The notes: generated by a model not told the origin, from the letters alone. DNA of 64,000 nt from Anaerolineales bacterium (GCA_019187665.1 JABARH010000017.1:121931-185930), one strand, 5' to 3'. Shown: positions 36,557 to 46,059, counted from the stretch's first letter. Program-made: numbers and translations.

Positions 36557-37735
36557 TTAGTTGGAGGGGGCCGCAAGCCAGGCAGAAACGAACTCGTGCG
36601 ATTTTAAAATCACGCCCGCCAATGTCTGCACGATCTGGGGTGAAAGAGCCGCAAGGAGCGTCATCGTAAAATTGAAAGGCCAAACCGGATAGGGCTGCAT
36701 ATCAGGGTTGATCGTTTGCAGGATCTCAAGTTTTTGTTTCGCTGCTTCCGCCTTTTTCAAATCTCCTTTCTCGGTTGTATGTTCACGAATGATCTCTTCC
36801 AGCCGCATCACCCGGGAGGCAAAATCATCTTCGTGTGCGTTCTTCCGTTCGAGCATTTCCAGGTGAATATGCCATAAGGGCATAAAGATGGCCAAGACCG
36901 TCAATGGGGCAAGGAAACCGAAGATCATGCTGGCCGACATGATCGCCAGCACATCATCCTCATCAATTTGGATATGCATCAGGCGCAGACTGGGAACGAT
37001 GGCTAATATCAGGCCGGCAACGATCAGGGGCAAGGCCGATTCGAAGCAAAATTTTCCCAAGGGCCTCAATCCGCCGCATTTGTCAGAATGGCGCGGCTGG
37101 ACCTTAATATTAAACAGGAGAGGCAGTTTCCCGATCTGACGACCTGTAACAAAACTCATCCAACCCGCTTGTCCCGCCATGAATAGACAGAGGAGAGTTG
37201 CGAGCAGTAATAACGCAAAGGCCAGTACCGCCCGGGGCGTAAAGAAGCCGATCAGATAGTGCGCGATCCCCGCCCATTGCGCAAGCGCGATAAACACGCC
37301 CAGCACGACAAGGCTGAGGAACAGAGGTTCCCTTTTGGAGAGAAGTGTCTTTTGATAATCCTGTAGATAACGTTCGAAATCCCCCGGTAGATCATCATAA
37401 CGGGATTCGAGCCGTCCGCTTTTCAAAAGCCATTGAAAGAAGGGTGGAATTTGATGGACCCACCTGACAAACAGTAAAATAAACAAGAGCATTGCCAACA
37501 GGATGATATTGAGAGAGCCGTGATCGCTCAGAGGCAGTTTAACCATCTCCGTTCTGCTTTGCGGGAAAAATGTCAGGTACGCCAAAACAAGGTATACGAA
37601 CATCACTGCCGAAACCAGATATCTGGAACGAGTAGCCAGCGCATGAATCCAGTTCCAGCTGGAAACTCGAAACCTGCTCCAGGCCTTCGCGTCATCCGGA
37701 ACATTTCCCGAAAGATTCATTTTTTGCGCGCACAT
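36557..37735 (-). CDS. Multi-pass membrane protein of unknown function
   Basis: 392 residues from the ATG at 37735 (AAGGAG 5 nt upstream). Six hydrophobic segments are visible, near residues 30-50, 65-90, 125-148, 155-185, 220-245 and 260-290. Between the fourth and fifth is a notable HSDKCGGLRPLGKF motif. A charged helical stretch (MRLEEIIREHTTEKGDLKKA) lies toward the C-terminus, and a last hydrophobic segment ends the protein. I cannot name a family. It converges on rel with a 13-bp gap. Confidence 0.6.
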   Translation of the reverse strand: MCAQKMNLSGNVPDDAKAWSRFRVSSWNWIHALATRSRYLVSAVMFVYLVLAYLTFFPQSRTEMVKLPLSDHGSLNIILLAMLLFILLFVRWVHQIPPFFQWLLKSGRLESRYDDLPGDFERYLQDYQKTLLSKREPLFLSLVVLGVFIALAQWAGIAHYLIGFFTPRAVLAFALLLLATLLCLFMAGQAGWMSFVTGRQIGKLPLLFNIKVQPRHSDKCGGLRPLGKFCFESALPLIVAGLILAIVPSLRLMHIQIDEDDVLAIMSASMIFGFLAPLTVLAIFMPLWHIHLEMLERKNAHEDDFASRVMRLEEIIREHTTEKGDLKKAEAAKQKLEILQTINPDMQPYPVWPFNFTMTLLAALSPQIVQTLAGVILKSHEFVSAWLAAPSN

Positions 37736-37887
37736 ACTGTCTCCTTGTCGCATCACAGCGGCCGCGCCGAATGCGCTATTCTTCCAGGCGAACGCTCTTA
37801 TCCCCCAGGGCGTAACAGCATTCTAATGGAGGCAGCGCTCCGCGTCAAAGGATTTATAATCTGACATTCCTCGCCCAAGGACTCCCT

Positions 37888-38778
37888 GTGTCTACCTCCG
37901 GCTTCCTCCCCACGCTCTCCGCGCTGTTCGCCGTCGTTGTTTGGGGCGCGACCTTTGTCGCGACCAAGATCGCGCTGGCCGAAGTCTCGCCCGCGACCAT
38001 CGTCTGGATTCGATTTGGCATCGGTGTGCTGATCCTCGGCGCGGCGGTTCTGGCGCGACGTCAATTTGCCCTGCCCTCGCGAAGCGACCTCCCCCATTTG
38101 GCCCTGCTCGGCTTCCTCGGTGTGACGTTTCACCAGTGGCTGCAGGCAACCGGCATGCAAACCACACGCGCCACGAACACCGCATGGATCGTGGCGACCA
38201 TCCCAGTCTTCACAGCATTACTGGGTTGGTTGCTCCTCCGGGAAAAAATGGGGTGGTTGCGCGTCGGCGGGATCGCGATCGCCGCGTTCGGCGTCCTTTT
38301 GATTGTGAGCGATGGAAATTTGAGAATTTTGTTCACCGGCGGATTCAGCTCGACCGGCGACCTGCTGATCTTCATCAGCGCGGTCAACTGGGCAGCGTAC
38401 ACCATCCTCTCGCGGCGGGAACTGGCGCGCCACCCAGCGGCGCGCATGATGTTCTACGTGATGCTCTTCGGCTGGCTGTTCACCTGTATATGGCTCTTCA
38501 GCGTCGGCCCGGGCATGCGCGAAATTCCCGCGCTAACATTCAATGGCTGGCTGGCGCTTCTCTTGCTCGGAATCTTCGGATCCGGGCTGGCCTACATCGC
38601 CTGGTATGACGCGCTGCGCGAAATTCCCGCCTCGCGGTTGGGCGTATTCATCAACATCGAGCCGCTGGTGACCATCCTCTTCGCCGCGCCGCTGCTCGGC
38701 GAACCGATCACGATGATTTCTCTGGCGGGCGGCGCGGTTATTATTTTTGGCGTCTGGCTGGTGAACCGGCAAGGGTAG
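37888..38778 (+). CDS. EamA/DMT-family exporter
   Basis: 296 residues, ten predicted membrane helices arranged as two EamA repeats. Repeat 1 begins ALFAVVVWGATFVATKIAL with TIVWIRFGIGVLIL. Repeat 2 begins LLIFISAVNWAAYTILSRRE and ends with VFINIEPLVTILFAAPLLGE, the strongest family signature. These carriers export amino acids or other metabolites; substrate is unknown. The start is GTG 37888 with AAGGA upstream, and a TATAAT at 37855-37860 gives a short leader. Confidence 0.9.
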   Translation: MSTSGFLPTLSALFAVVVWGATFVATKIALAEVSPATIVWIRFGIGVLILGAAVLARRQFALPSRSDLPHLALLGFLGVTFHQWLQATGMQTTRATNTAWIVATIPVFTALLGWLLLREKMGWLRVGGIAIAAFGVLLIVSDGNLRILFTGGFSSTGDLLIFISAVNWAAYTILSRRELARHPAARMMFYVMLFGWLFTCIWLFSVGPGMREIPALTFNGWLALLLLGIFGSGLAYIAWYDALREIPASRLGVFINIEPLVTILFAAPLLGEPITMISLAGGAVIIFGVWLVNRQG

Positions 38779-38858
38779 TCGGATAGTCTCGCAGCCGCCT
38801 GATCAACGAGTCCGGACGCTGGCGGGTTTTCTCGCGGTTATTTGAGCATGAGACTACC

Positions 38859-40274
38859 CTAAATTTTCCCCGCCACATAATCCAGCACGTCTATCTTCGT
38901 CAAAATCCCGATCGGCCTGCTATTCTCGATCACGATCAACGCGTAGCCCGCGGTCAGCGACGGCATGGTTTCCTCCAGCGAGGCCTCGGGCGGAAAGACC
39001 GCGCCCGCATTTTGCACAAAACCGTCAATCGGTTCATCATGGCTATGTCCCGCGTGCTGTTCCAGCATATGATTCAACACATCCACCTCTTCGAGCAGGC
39101 CAACGAGAGTTCCATCCGCGCCGACAACCGGCATCTGCGAGATGCTGTGCTGGTGCATCACCATCACTACTTTGCGGATGGAATCGCCCAGAGACGCGGT
39201 GAACAACTGCTTGTTCGGTTTGGCAAGCAGAAGATCGCCGAGGGTCATCTCGCCGAATTCCATCGAGAGGAAACCGAACTCGCGCATCCATCTGTCATCG
39301 TAGAATTTGGAGAGGTAGCGCGAACCCGAATCGGGAAAGATGACAATGGGCAGACGATCCGCCGCCAGTTTACGGCAATACTTCACTGCGCCAGCCAGCG
39401 CAGAGCCGGACGACCCGCCCGCGAAGATTCCCTCCTGCCGCACAAGTTGCCGCGCCCATAAAAAGGATTCACGGTCGCCGGCGCGTTCGATCCAGTCCAC
39501 AACCGAGAGGTCGGTGGCAGAAGGCAAAAAATCCTCGCCGATCCCCTCTACCTTGTAGGTCTTTGGATAGGCGCCTTCGGGGATCGTTCCGTTATTCTTC
39601 CAGATCTCGGTCAGGATGGACCCCTCGATATCCACGCCCACGATTTTGATATTTGGGTTCTTTGATTTAAGATAACGCCCGATGCCGCTGATCGTCCCGC
39701 CGGTGCCCATGCCGATGATCACGTCGGTCACGCGGCCTTCGGTCTGCTCCCAGAGCTCGGGGCCGGTCGTCAGCTCGTGGGTATTTGGGTTGTCCGGGTT
39801 ATGGTATTGGTTCGCCAACATCGCGTTGGGCGTCTCGCGGACAAATCGCTTCGCCACTTCATAATAGGAACGCGGATCTTCGGGCGCGACCGCCGTCGGC
39901 GTGATGATCACTTTTGCGCCGTAGGCGCGCAGCAATAAAATTTTCTCGTTACTCATCTTGTCGGGCATGACAAAAATGGTCTTGTAGCCCTTCAAGGCCG
40001 CCGCAATGGCAAGACCAACGCCCGTGTTGCCGGAGGTTGCTTCGACAATCGTCCCGCCGGGCTTTAACTCGCCGCGCCTTTCGGCCTGCTCAATGATGTT
40101 TGCGCCGACGCGGTCCTTGACCGAGCCGCCCGGATTCATGAACTCCAGTTTCGCGTACAGCGGAACCGGCAGGTCGCGGGCGATACGCCCGAGGTGGACC
40201 AGGGGGGTATGACCGATGGCCCCTAAAATAGTATTGTAGACTCTGGTTTTGTCTGATGGAATAAGCGCGGGCAT
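38859..40274 (-). CDS. Cystathionine beta-synthase (PLP domain plus CBS pair)
   Basis: 471 residues. The fold-type II PLP enzyme core carries PGGSVKDRVGANIIEQAE with the PLP Lys at about residue 52, EATSGNTGVGLAIAAA and GMGTGGTISGIGRYLK. The C-terminal 120 residues hold two CBS motifs (SISQMPVVGADGTLVGLLEE, PIGILTKIDVLDYV), as in full-length CBS rather than cysteine synthase. It condenses Ser (or O-acetylserine) with homocysteine. AAAGGAG precedes the ATG. A sulfur-transfer MoeB-rhodanese gene lies next upstream. Confidence 0.9.
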   Translation of the reverse strand: MPALIPSDKTRVYNTILGAIGHTPLVHLGRIARDLPVPLYAKLEFMNPGGSVKDRVGANIIEQAERRGELKPGGTIVEATSGNTGVGLAIAAALKGYKTIFVMPDKMSNEKILLLRAYGAKVIITPTAVAPEDPRSYYEVAKRFVRETPNAMLANQYHNPDNPNTHELTTGPELWEQTEGRVTDVIIGMGTGGTISGIGRYLKSKNPNIKIVGVDIEGSILTEIWKNNGTIPEGAYPKTYKVEGIGEDFLPSATDLSVVDWIERAGDRESFLWARQLVRQEGIFAGGSSGSALAGAVKYCRKLAADRLPIVIFPDSGSRYLSKFYDDRWMREFGFLSMEFGEMTLGDLLLAKPNKQLFTASLGDSIRKVVMVMHQHSISQMPVVGADGTLVGLLEEVDVLNHMLEQHAGHSHDEPIDGFVQNAGAVFPPEASLEETMPSLTAGYALIVIENSRPIGILTKIDVLDYVAGKI

Positions 40275-40380
40275 TCGGTCTCCTTTGGATGAATCAATTT
40301 TACCAGCGCGTTGCGCCTGTTCCGAAAAAAGGATGCCTGATCGAGAAAATAAAAACCATTCGACTGCGACGAGAATAGTT

Positions 40381-40510
40381 CAGGACTTGCGCAAAACCTT
40401 GCGGAGGGCGCGCCGAAGGTTTAACGCGCCTGCTGGCGTTACACCTGCCTGATTTGCCTGGCAAATCATGGGCGGCGCCAGGGGAGAACGCCAATTATGC
40501 GTACGTCCTG
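40381..40510 (-). mobile_element. MITE-like element, copy 4 (full length, 130 bp)
   Basis: The ends are CAGGACTTGCGCAAAA at 40381 and, on the other strand, CAGGACGTACGCATAA, 13 of 16 bases matching as terminal inverted repeats. It is flanked by an exact TAGTT direct repeat at 40376-40380 and 40511-40515. The interior has a palindrome around GATTTGCCTGGCAAATC. No coding capacity, so it would depend on a transposase elsewhere. Confidence 0.75.
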
Positions 40511-40534
40511 TAGTTTTTGCTCGCCGGGGGCGCT

Positions 40535-41680
40535 TCAATAGATCGGCAGACGCTCGTCCACTTCCCTGACCCAGGCGTTGATCCCGCCTTTGAGATTTTT
40601 CACCTTTTTGAATCCCGCGCTGACCAGCAGCACCAGCGCGCGCGCCGAACGCGTCCCGGCTTTGCAAAACACAACCATGTCCTCGGTCGAGTCGAGTTCC
40701 GACAGGCGCGCCGCCAGTTGTCCGAGCGGAATATTGACCGCGTGCGGCAGCGCGGAGATTTCCAACTCGTGCGGCTCGCGCACATCCAGCAGCTTGAGAT
40801 GATTGGTTTTCAACCGTTCAGAAAGTTCGGGGGCGGAAATGTCCCAGCCCGCGCCCGCCGAACCTTCGTCATGGTCGTGACTCGGAACGCCGCAAAACTC
40901 CTCGTAGTCAATCAACTCTTTAATGTCGGCGTTCGGTCCGCACACGCGGCAATTCGGATTCTTCTTCAACTTCACGAAGTCGAAGGACATGTCGAGCGCG
41001 TTGTACAGCAGGAGCTTTCCGATCAACGGCTCGCCGACGCCGAGCAGAATCTTCAACGCTTCGGTGGCTTGAAGCGTGCCAATCGTGCCGGGCAACACGC
41101 CCAGCACGCCGCCTTCCGCGCACGAAGGGACGAGTCCCGGCGGCGGCGGTTGGGGGAAGAGACAACGATAGCAGGGTCCGGCCTTCGCGTCGAAAATGCT
41201 GACCTGTCCGTCGAAGCGATAGATCGAGCCGTAGACATTAGGCTTGTGGAGAAAGACGCAGACATCGTTGGTGAGATAGCGCGTGGGGAAATTGTCGGTG
41301 CCGTCAATCAGCACATCATAGTCCTTGGCGATGGACAGGGCGTTGGCGGATGTAAACGGTTCGTTGAACACATCCACATGAATCTCAGGATTCAAATCCA
41401 ACAGGCGCGCTTTGGCGCTTTCCACTTTCAATTGCCCAATGGTGGACGTTCCGTGAATCACTTGTCGCTGTAAATTCGATGAATCGACCACATCGTAATC
41501 CACGAGTCCGATGCGGCCGACTCCCGCCGCAGCCAGATACAACGCGACCGGCGAGCCGAGTCCGCCCGTGCCGATGATCAATGCGGAGGAGGTTTTGAGT
41601 CGCTCCTGTCCGCGCAAGCCGACTTCGGGGATTAATAAGTGGCGCGAGTAGCGCAGGATTTCTTCGCGGGTAAGTTCCAT
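40535..41680 (-). CDS. moeB: MoeB/ThiF-type adenylyltransferase fused to rhodanese
   Basis: 381 residues from the ATG at 41680. Residues 1-250 are an E1-like adenylyltransferase: RYSRHLLIPEVGLRGQ, nucleotide loop GTGGLGSPVALYLAAAG, LVDYDVVDSSNLQRQ, DGTDNFPTRYL, and the zinc Cys pairs (CYRCLFP, CRVCG). Residues 270-381 are a rhodanese domain with LLDVREPHELEIS and active Cys in VVFCKAGTRSAR. This MoeBR/MOCS3 architecture activates and thiolates sulfur-carrier proteins for molybdopterin or thiamine. The extended frame beginning at 41938 is rejected because a -10 box adjoins ATG 41680. Confidence 0.92.
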   Translation of the reverse strand: MELTREEILRYSRHLLIPEVGLRGQERLKTSSALIIGTGGLGSPVALYLAAAGVGRIGLVDYDVVDSSNLQRQVIHGTSTIGQLKVESAKARLLDLNPEIHVDVFNEPFTSANALSIAKDYDVLIDGTDNFPTRYLTNDVCVFLHKPNVYGSIYRFDGQVSIFDAKAGPCYRCLFPQPPPPGLVPSCAEGGVLGVLPGTIGTLQATEALKILLGVGEPLIGKLLLYNALDMSFDFVKLKKNPNCRVCGPNADIKELIDYEEFCGVPSHDHDEGSAGAGWDISAPELSERLKTNHLKLLDVREPHELEISALPHAVNIPLGQLAARLSELDSTEDMVVFCKAGTRSARALVLLVSAGFKKVKNLKGGINAWVREVDERLPIY

Positions 41681-41687
41681 CGCCCAA

Positions 41688-41693
41688 ATTATA
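41688..41693 (-). promoter_or_regulatory. -10 box for a leaderless moeB transcript
   Basis: On the minus strand TATAAT ends 7 nt before the ATG at 41680. Confidence 0.6.
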
Positions 41694-41743
41694 ATCCCCG
41701 CGAGTGGTAAAATCGTGCCAGACCGCTTTTGGAGGGCGTTATT

Positions 41744-42676
41744 GTGAGTGAGATCAGCAACGAGACGCGTTTTTTGCACGCCATCGAAATGGGATTGGGC
41801 GCGTGGCAGTTTGGCGACCGCGTATTCTGGAGTTTTGGGCAGACGCACAACGATGCCGATATACGCGCCGCGTTCGAGACCAGTCTCGAGGCGGGCATCC
41901 GTTTTGTGGATACGGCGGAGGTCTACGGCATGGGGCAATCGGAGCGGCTCCTCGGCTCAATGTTGAAGACCGCCGATCAGCCTGTGCTGGTCGCGAGTAA
42001 ATTTTTTCCATATCCATGGCGCGTGCATCGCTGGTTTATGAAATACGCGTTGCTAAACAGTCTCGAGCGGCTCGGTCTGGAACGCGTGGACCTGTACCAG
42101 ATCCACTGGCCGCACGTGTTTGTGACGCCCGAAAAATTAATGGGGTGGATGGCCGAGCTCGTTCAGCAGGGAATCGTCCGCACGGTGGGCGTTTCGAACT
42201 TCGGTCCCAGCCAGACAGTGCGCGCGTATACGACGCTGGCGCGGCAGGGAATCCCGCTGGCTTCGAATCAGGTGGCGTACAGTCTGTTGAATCGTTCCAT
42301 CGAAAAGAACGGTTTGCTGGAACGCTGCCGGGAATTGGGGATCCGTGTGATTGCCTATTCGCCCATCGCCCAGGGACTGCTAACGGGAAAATATTCGCCC
42401 GAAAAACTACCGCCCGGCCCGCGCGCCATCAACGCCGCGGCGACGCTGGGACGCATCCAGCCATTGCTCAAATTGATGACCAAGATCGGGCAGGACTGCG
42501 GCGGCAAATCCAACGCGCAGGTGGCGTTGAACTGGTGCATCTGCAAAGGGACCATGCCCATCCCCGGCGCGAAGAACGCCGAGCAAGCGCAACAGAACGC
42601 AGGCGCGCTCGGCTGGAAGTTGACCGAGGAGCAGGTGCAGGCGCTGGATGAGGCGAGCGACGAGGTGGTGAAGTAA
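41744..42676 (+). CDS. Aldo/keto reductase
   Basis: 310 residues from GTG 41744, preceded by GGAGG; an in-frame ATG at 41729 overlaps that ribosome site. The catalytic tetrad is recognisable: Asp and Tyr in FVDTAEVYGMGQSE, Lys in VLVASKFFPYPW, His in DLYQIHWPHV. NADPH-site IPIPGAKN (as MPIPGAKNAEQAQQN) is near the C-terminus. The class fits AKR11-13-type TIM-barrel oxidoreductases; substrate is unknown. It is divergent from moeB over 63 bp, with TAAAAT at 41707-41712. Confidence 0.9.
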   Translation: MSEISNETRFLHAIEMGLGAWQFGDRVFWSFGQTHNDADIRAAFETSLEAGIRFVDTAEVYGMGQSERLLGSMLKTADQPVLVASKFFPYPWRVHRWFMKYALLNSLERLGLERVDLYQIHWPHVFVTPEKLMGWMAELVQQGIVRTVGVSNFGPSQTVRAYTTLARQGIPLASNQVAYSLLNRSIEKNGLLERCRELGIRVIAYSPIAQGLLTGKYSPEKLPPGPRAINAAATLGRIQPLLKLMTKIGQDCGGKSNAQVALNWCICKGTMPIPGAKNAEQAQQNAGALGWKLTEEQVQALDEASDEVVK

Positions 42677-42716
42677 GTTCGCGATTGAGAACGAAAATAT
42701 AATGCTGTACAAGGCG

Positions 42717-42866
42717 TTCGACTTGCAATGCACCCACCAGGCTTGGGTAACGCGGGTAGGGGTGGTTGCTATCGGTCGTTCGACACTTGCGAGGCGCTGG
42801 CTTGCGGGCTTGCAAGTCCAACTTGGTCATCAACCGCGCAACCCGCTTGCGATTCACAGACCAGTT
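42717..42866 (-). pseudogene. IS3-family transposase OrfB remnant
   Basis: About 50 codons match the helix-turn-helix segment that precedes the DDE domain in IS3 OrfB: WSVNRKRVARLMTKLDLQA, then CRTTDSNHPYPRYPSLVG. The upstream part that should contain the YGYRR region is scrambled (KKYPKVTVCR), and the DDE catalytic core is missing, so this is a dead fragment. The rest of 42677-43110 shows no other supportable gene. It marks the edge of the Rhs island. Confidence 0.7.
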
Positions 42867-43117
42867 GCGACAGACCGTTACCTTGGGATATTTCTTTCCC
42901 ATGCTGCGGCTCAACTCTCGCCTTTCTTCCTTACTTGGGGCAAGTATCGAAGCAGGCGGCGAAACCGGGCTGCGAACTCGTCCCGGCGTAGTGTGACACG
43001 AGACGAAACATAAAGGGGTCCTCCTTCGAGAACGCCTGCTTTGCATTTAACAGCGGGCATGGTTTTGTTGCGTTTTTTCCCGCCGTTTCATGGAGTATGA
43101 CGCTTCCCAAATAAAAA

Positions 43118-43145
43118 GCGCCCCGGACGATCATGTCCGAGGCGC
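43118..43145 (-). terminator. Intrinsic terminator of the nucleotidyltransferase gene
   Basis: GCGCCCCGGAC and GTCCGAGGCGC pair with one mismatch around GATCAT and are followed on the minus strand by TTTTTAT. Confidence 0.7.
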
Positions 43146-43191
43146 CCATGGTGTGGCGGTTTCTGAGGACGCTTTATTGCCGCCTACCTGT

Positions 43192-43848
43192 TTAGCGAGA
43201 CTCATTTTTGAAACGCTTGATACGATTTTGAATATCAGACACAATGCCATTAATTTCTTCAAAATCGGTTTCATTTACATATTTTGAAATTTCATCAAGC
43301 AAAGCCGCAGTATCTGGCTGGTAATAATGAAGCAAGGTAGCAATATCGTTTTCGTAAATGCCAACTCGCGCAAAATTACCCTGCCGATATAAAGAGGGCA
43401 GTGCATAGAGTTTTAGAAGCAATAAACCTTCAACGGTCGCTAAAGGGATATTTCGGTCAAGGAACTTTTGAACCCGTGAATACTCTTTATGAACTTTCCT
43501 GAAAAGCGGGTTTTGAGTCAGTAAAAGGTCAATTTGTAATTCGCCATAGTTTGCACGGGCGAAATACATCTCTTGACTTTTAATCTTGAGTTCAGGCAGT
43601 TTTTCTAAAGAGGAAACCGCCATAAGCAAATCTAGATCTTGAGTATTTCTTCCCTCTACATAATGAAGAATGGCAATTCCCCCGACAAGAACATAATCTA
43701 TCTTTCGTTCTTCCAAAACTGCAAAAAAATCTTGCACAGACTGAATTAAAGAATCAGGATTCATCGTGCCACCTAGCCAATTTTTGACATTGAATATAAC
43801 GGCGTTATGAATAACATCGCCGATTTGAATGCTGCTTTGTATAGTCAT
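43192..43848 (-). CDS. Nucleotidyltransferase-fold protein (AbiEii/MNT-like)
   Basis: 218 residues from the ATG at 43848, with an AGGA-type site upstream; the longer frame to 44076 has no start support. The pol-beta nucleotidyltransferase signature is VLVGGIAILHYVEGRNTQDL followed by D-L (GG...G-R-T-x-D-x-D). The rest is helical. It resembles AbiEii-type or stand-alone NTase proteins, but no AbiEi-like or HEPN partner adjoins. Its composition is clearly AT-richer than the housekeeping genes, which suggests transfer. Function is unproven. Confidence 0.65.
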   Translation of the reverse strand: MTIQSSIQIGDVIHNAVIFNVKNWLGGTMNPDSLIQSVQDFFAVLEERKIDYVLVGGIAILHYVEGRNTQDLDLLMAVSSLEKLPELKIKSQEMYFARANYGELQIDLLLTQNPLFRKVHKEYSRVQKFLDRNIPLATVEGLLLLKLYALPSLYRQGNFARVGIYENDIATLLHYYQPDTAALLDEISKYVNETDFEEINGIVSDIQNRIKRFKNESR

Positions 43849-44100
43849 TTCATATATCCTATGGCAAGTGTAGCATAAAACTGATGCTGCTTTAGAAAGG
43901 GATTGGCTAACGAGACTGTCGAAAAAGCGATTTTGGGGAGTGTCTTCCCCGTTCAGGGTATTATAGATCCGCGTCCCAAACGAGTGGATTTTGCCGATAT
44001 TGAGAACCAGAGCGAACCGCGTACGCGCCCGTTGTACATCCACTTTCCGTTTTATGCGCAACGCGAATCGGTGCATGCGCTTGTGCGCGCAGACATTGGG
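43849..44100. other. 252-bp gap without a supportable gene
   Basis: It contains the promoter side of the nucleotidyltransferase gene (TACACT/TATGCT near 43870) and, beyond it, GC-richer sequence abutting the end of the last Rhs cassette. A plus-strand frame reading RPKRVDFADIENQSEPRTR is open but lacks a start and a matching end. Confidence 0.5.
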
Positions 44101-45456
44101 TTAGCCAGCGAGGTAGAAGTCCTCGCGCTGACCGGTGAATTTGTAATCGGTCTTCAGATCGCCAATGAAGTAGCGCGTCTCGCCGAAGGCTTTGTACATG
44201 GCTTGCGCGGTCTGGATACCATTCTCGTCCGTTGTGACAGAAGAACTGCCCAAATGGTCAGAGAGCAGATAATTGAGAGTCGTCCCATGCCGCACGGCGA
44301 GACGGGTCGCACCGGCGAAATAATATTTCGTGACCGCGCCGTCTTTCATTTCATAGTGATTGCCGACATAGGAGGTCGTAATCCCGTTGACGGTGGTTTT
44401 GACCTGTCTCCCGTCCGCGTCGTAGAAGAACTGCCCGATCAGCGCGCTGTTCTTCTCCGCGCGCACCATGCGGTTCTCGGCGTCATATTCGAATTCGTAC
44501 GTGCCAGCATCCGGTCCAGCCGCGATGTAACGATCCGTCATGTTGCCGTTGGCATCGTAGGCGTAGGTGTTGCCGTTCGAGAGGGAGGTCACCGCATGTT
44601 TGCGGGTCGCGTCGTAGGTGTAAGTCGCGCCGTTCTTGGATTTCAGGTTGCCGGTGCCGGTCTCGAAGGAATAGGCTTCGGTGTACAGACCTTCGGTCCC
44701 GCCGGTGACGGCTGAGTTGGTCACGCGATCGAGTTCATCGTATTGGAAGGTCTGGGTCTGCGGACCGGAGAGGGAATCTGTGATGGTCAGGATGTTGCCC
44801 ACCGAATCATAGTCATAGGTGGCATTTTGCAAAACGGCGGAATCCGAGGTGCGCGTGGTGGTGAAGTTGAGCAGGCGTCCGCCGTCCACGTTCCAATCGT
44901 TGTAGTCGAAGACGGTGCTGAGGATGTTCGCGCCGCGCACGATCTGAGTCATGCGCGAGGCGGAATCGTAGGCAATGCTTTGCGCGTACGCGGACGCGCC
45001 GGTCACGCTCACGGGTAACATGCTGTTATTGTATCCGAAGGTCACTACTTCGCCATCGGGATATTTCATCCACGTCGGCAGGTCGGCGGAATTATAGCCC
45101 CATTCGGTGACGAAGGATTGACCTGAAATGGTCTTGGCTTCTTTTACGAGTCTTCCGCGTGAATCGTAATTCCAACTTGCAGAGCCAGAGGCATCGGTCA
45201 TCGAGGTTCTTCGCCCAACTCCGTTTGTTCCCGAATCATAACCGTAACTGACTGTTGCAGTGGAAGGACAGCCAGAATACGATTTTTGAGTCGGTCGTCC
45301 AAGCAGATCGTATTGAAGATTGGTCGCGCAACTACGAGCGTCAACTTGCGATGTCATTAAACCGAGCGCATCGTACGAGTAACTCCAGAATCCCATATCG
45401 GGATCGTTCATGGACAGTTTGCGGCCGGGATTAGATGATGTCAACACTTCACTCAA
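44101..45456 (-). CDS. Orphan Rhs cassette 3 (5'-truncated, no toxin tip)
   Basis: An open frame of 451 codons beginning without a natural start (TTG by default) 9 bp after the stop of the upstream immunity candidate. It enters in the middle of a YD-repeat protein (NPGRKLSMNDPDMGFWSYSY), equivalent to VIMVDSDMGFWQYSYDAVGN of the complete Rhs gene. It carries YD repeats and part of the core (YLLSDHLGSSSVTTDENG). It stops at KFTGQREDFYLAG, before the NARYYDP...DPSG part of the Rhs core, so core end and toxin tip are lost. It is probably a silent recombination donor or relic. Confidence 0.8.
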   Translation of the reverse strand: MSEVLTSSNPGRKLSMNDPDMGFWSYSYDALGLMTSQVDARSCATNLQYDLLGRPTQKSYSGCPSTATVSYGYDSGTNGVGRRTSMTDASGSASWNYDSRGRLVKEAKTISGQSFVTEWGYNSADLPTWMKYPDGEVVTFGYNNSMLPVSVTGASAYAQSIAYDSASRMTQIVRGANILSTVFDYNDWNVDGGRLLNFTTTRTSDSAVLQNATYDYDSVGNILTITDSLSGPQTQTFQYDELDRVTNSAVTGGTEGLYTEAYSFETGTGNLKSKNGATYTYDATRKHAVTSLSNGNTYAYDANGNMTDRYIAAGPDAGTYEFEYDAENRMVRAEKNSALIGQFFYDADGRQVKTTVNGITTSYVGNHYEMKDGAVTKYYFAGATRLAVRHGTTLNYLLSDHLGSSSVTTDENGIQTAQAMYKAFGETRYFIGDLKTDYKFTGQREDFYLAG

Positions 45457-45465
45457 AACATTGCA

Positions 45466-46059
45466 TTATTGGATCCGCAGCAACTCCTGAAATTCGTCAT
45501 CAATGTATGTGATAACGCCAATGAAATCGGCTTGCGTAAATTTTCCGTCTCCTATTGAGGCCCTAAAGAACACATAATATTCCTCATAACGTGCTTGAAA
45601 TGTACATCTCGAATCTGCCGACAAATTCCCGCAAGTCACGCTGGATTCATCAGCATTGTTGCTTTGAAATGCCGTGATTTGCACCGCCATTTCGGGATTA
45701 TCAAAAGGGCTTGTATATGTCTTCGATTGGATGCGCGCTCTGTACCACTGTGTTGCTTTGTCAATTGAATCAAATCTTTTCACAATATAGACAGCCAGTC
45801 CATTGCTATCACCTGAGACCTCTTCAACAGCTCCAACAGTACCCCTGCCTGGGCGAAGAACAATCGGACCGGCATTAGCTGGCAGTAGTTCGCGTGGTAT
45901 GGCGAGATCGTAGGCAGTGAAGTCTCTTTCTGGAGCGCACCCTAAGAGACAACCATAGCCGAGAAGGTAATACGGAATAAGGCAAAGCATAGCGCCCAAA
46001 ACAATAAGAAGGATTGGAATGCCAAGAAGCAAAAGGAACTTTTGAAATTTCATCTCCAT
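45466..46059 (-). CDS. Membrane-anchored candidate immunity protein for the type-44-like toxin
   Basis: 197 residues; GGGAG precedes the ATG at 46059. An N-terminal hydrophobic segment (KFLLLLGIPILLIVLGAMLC, residues 6-25) anchors the protein, leaving a soluble domain with a Cys pair (SVTCGNLSADSRC). It starts 12 bp after the toxin-bearing cassette stops, the usual place of an immunity gene in Rhs loci. Immunity proteins are poorly conserved, and I recognise no family. A membrane or surface site would fit a toxin that acts at or crosses the envelope. Confidence 0.5.
   Translation of the reverse strand: MEMKFQKFLLLLGIPILLIVLGAMLCLIPYYLLGYGCLLGCAPERDFTAYDLAIPRELLPANAGPIVLRPGRGTVGAVEEVSGDSNGLAVYIVKRFDSIDKATQWYRARIQSKTYTSPFDNPEMAVQITAFQSNNADESSVTCGNLSADSRCTFQARYEEYYVFFRASIGDGKFTQADFIGVITYIDDEFQELLRIQ

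Noticed and set aside
43903..44100. Plus-strand fragment with RPLYIHFPF, recalling the start of HemW-type radical SAM proteins
   Set aside because: The CxxxCxxC motif that should follow is absent, the match is under ten residues, and the frame runs into antisense Rhs sequence.
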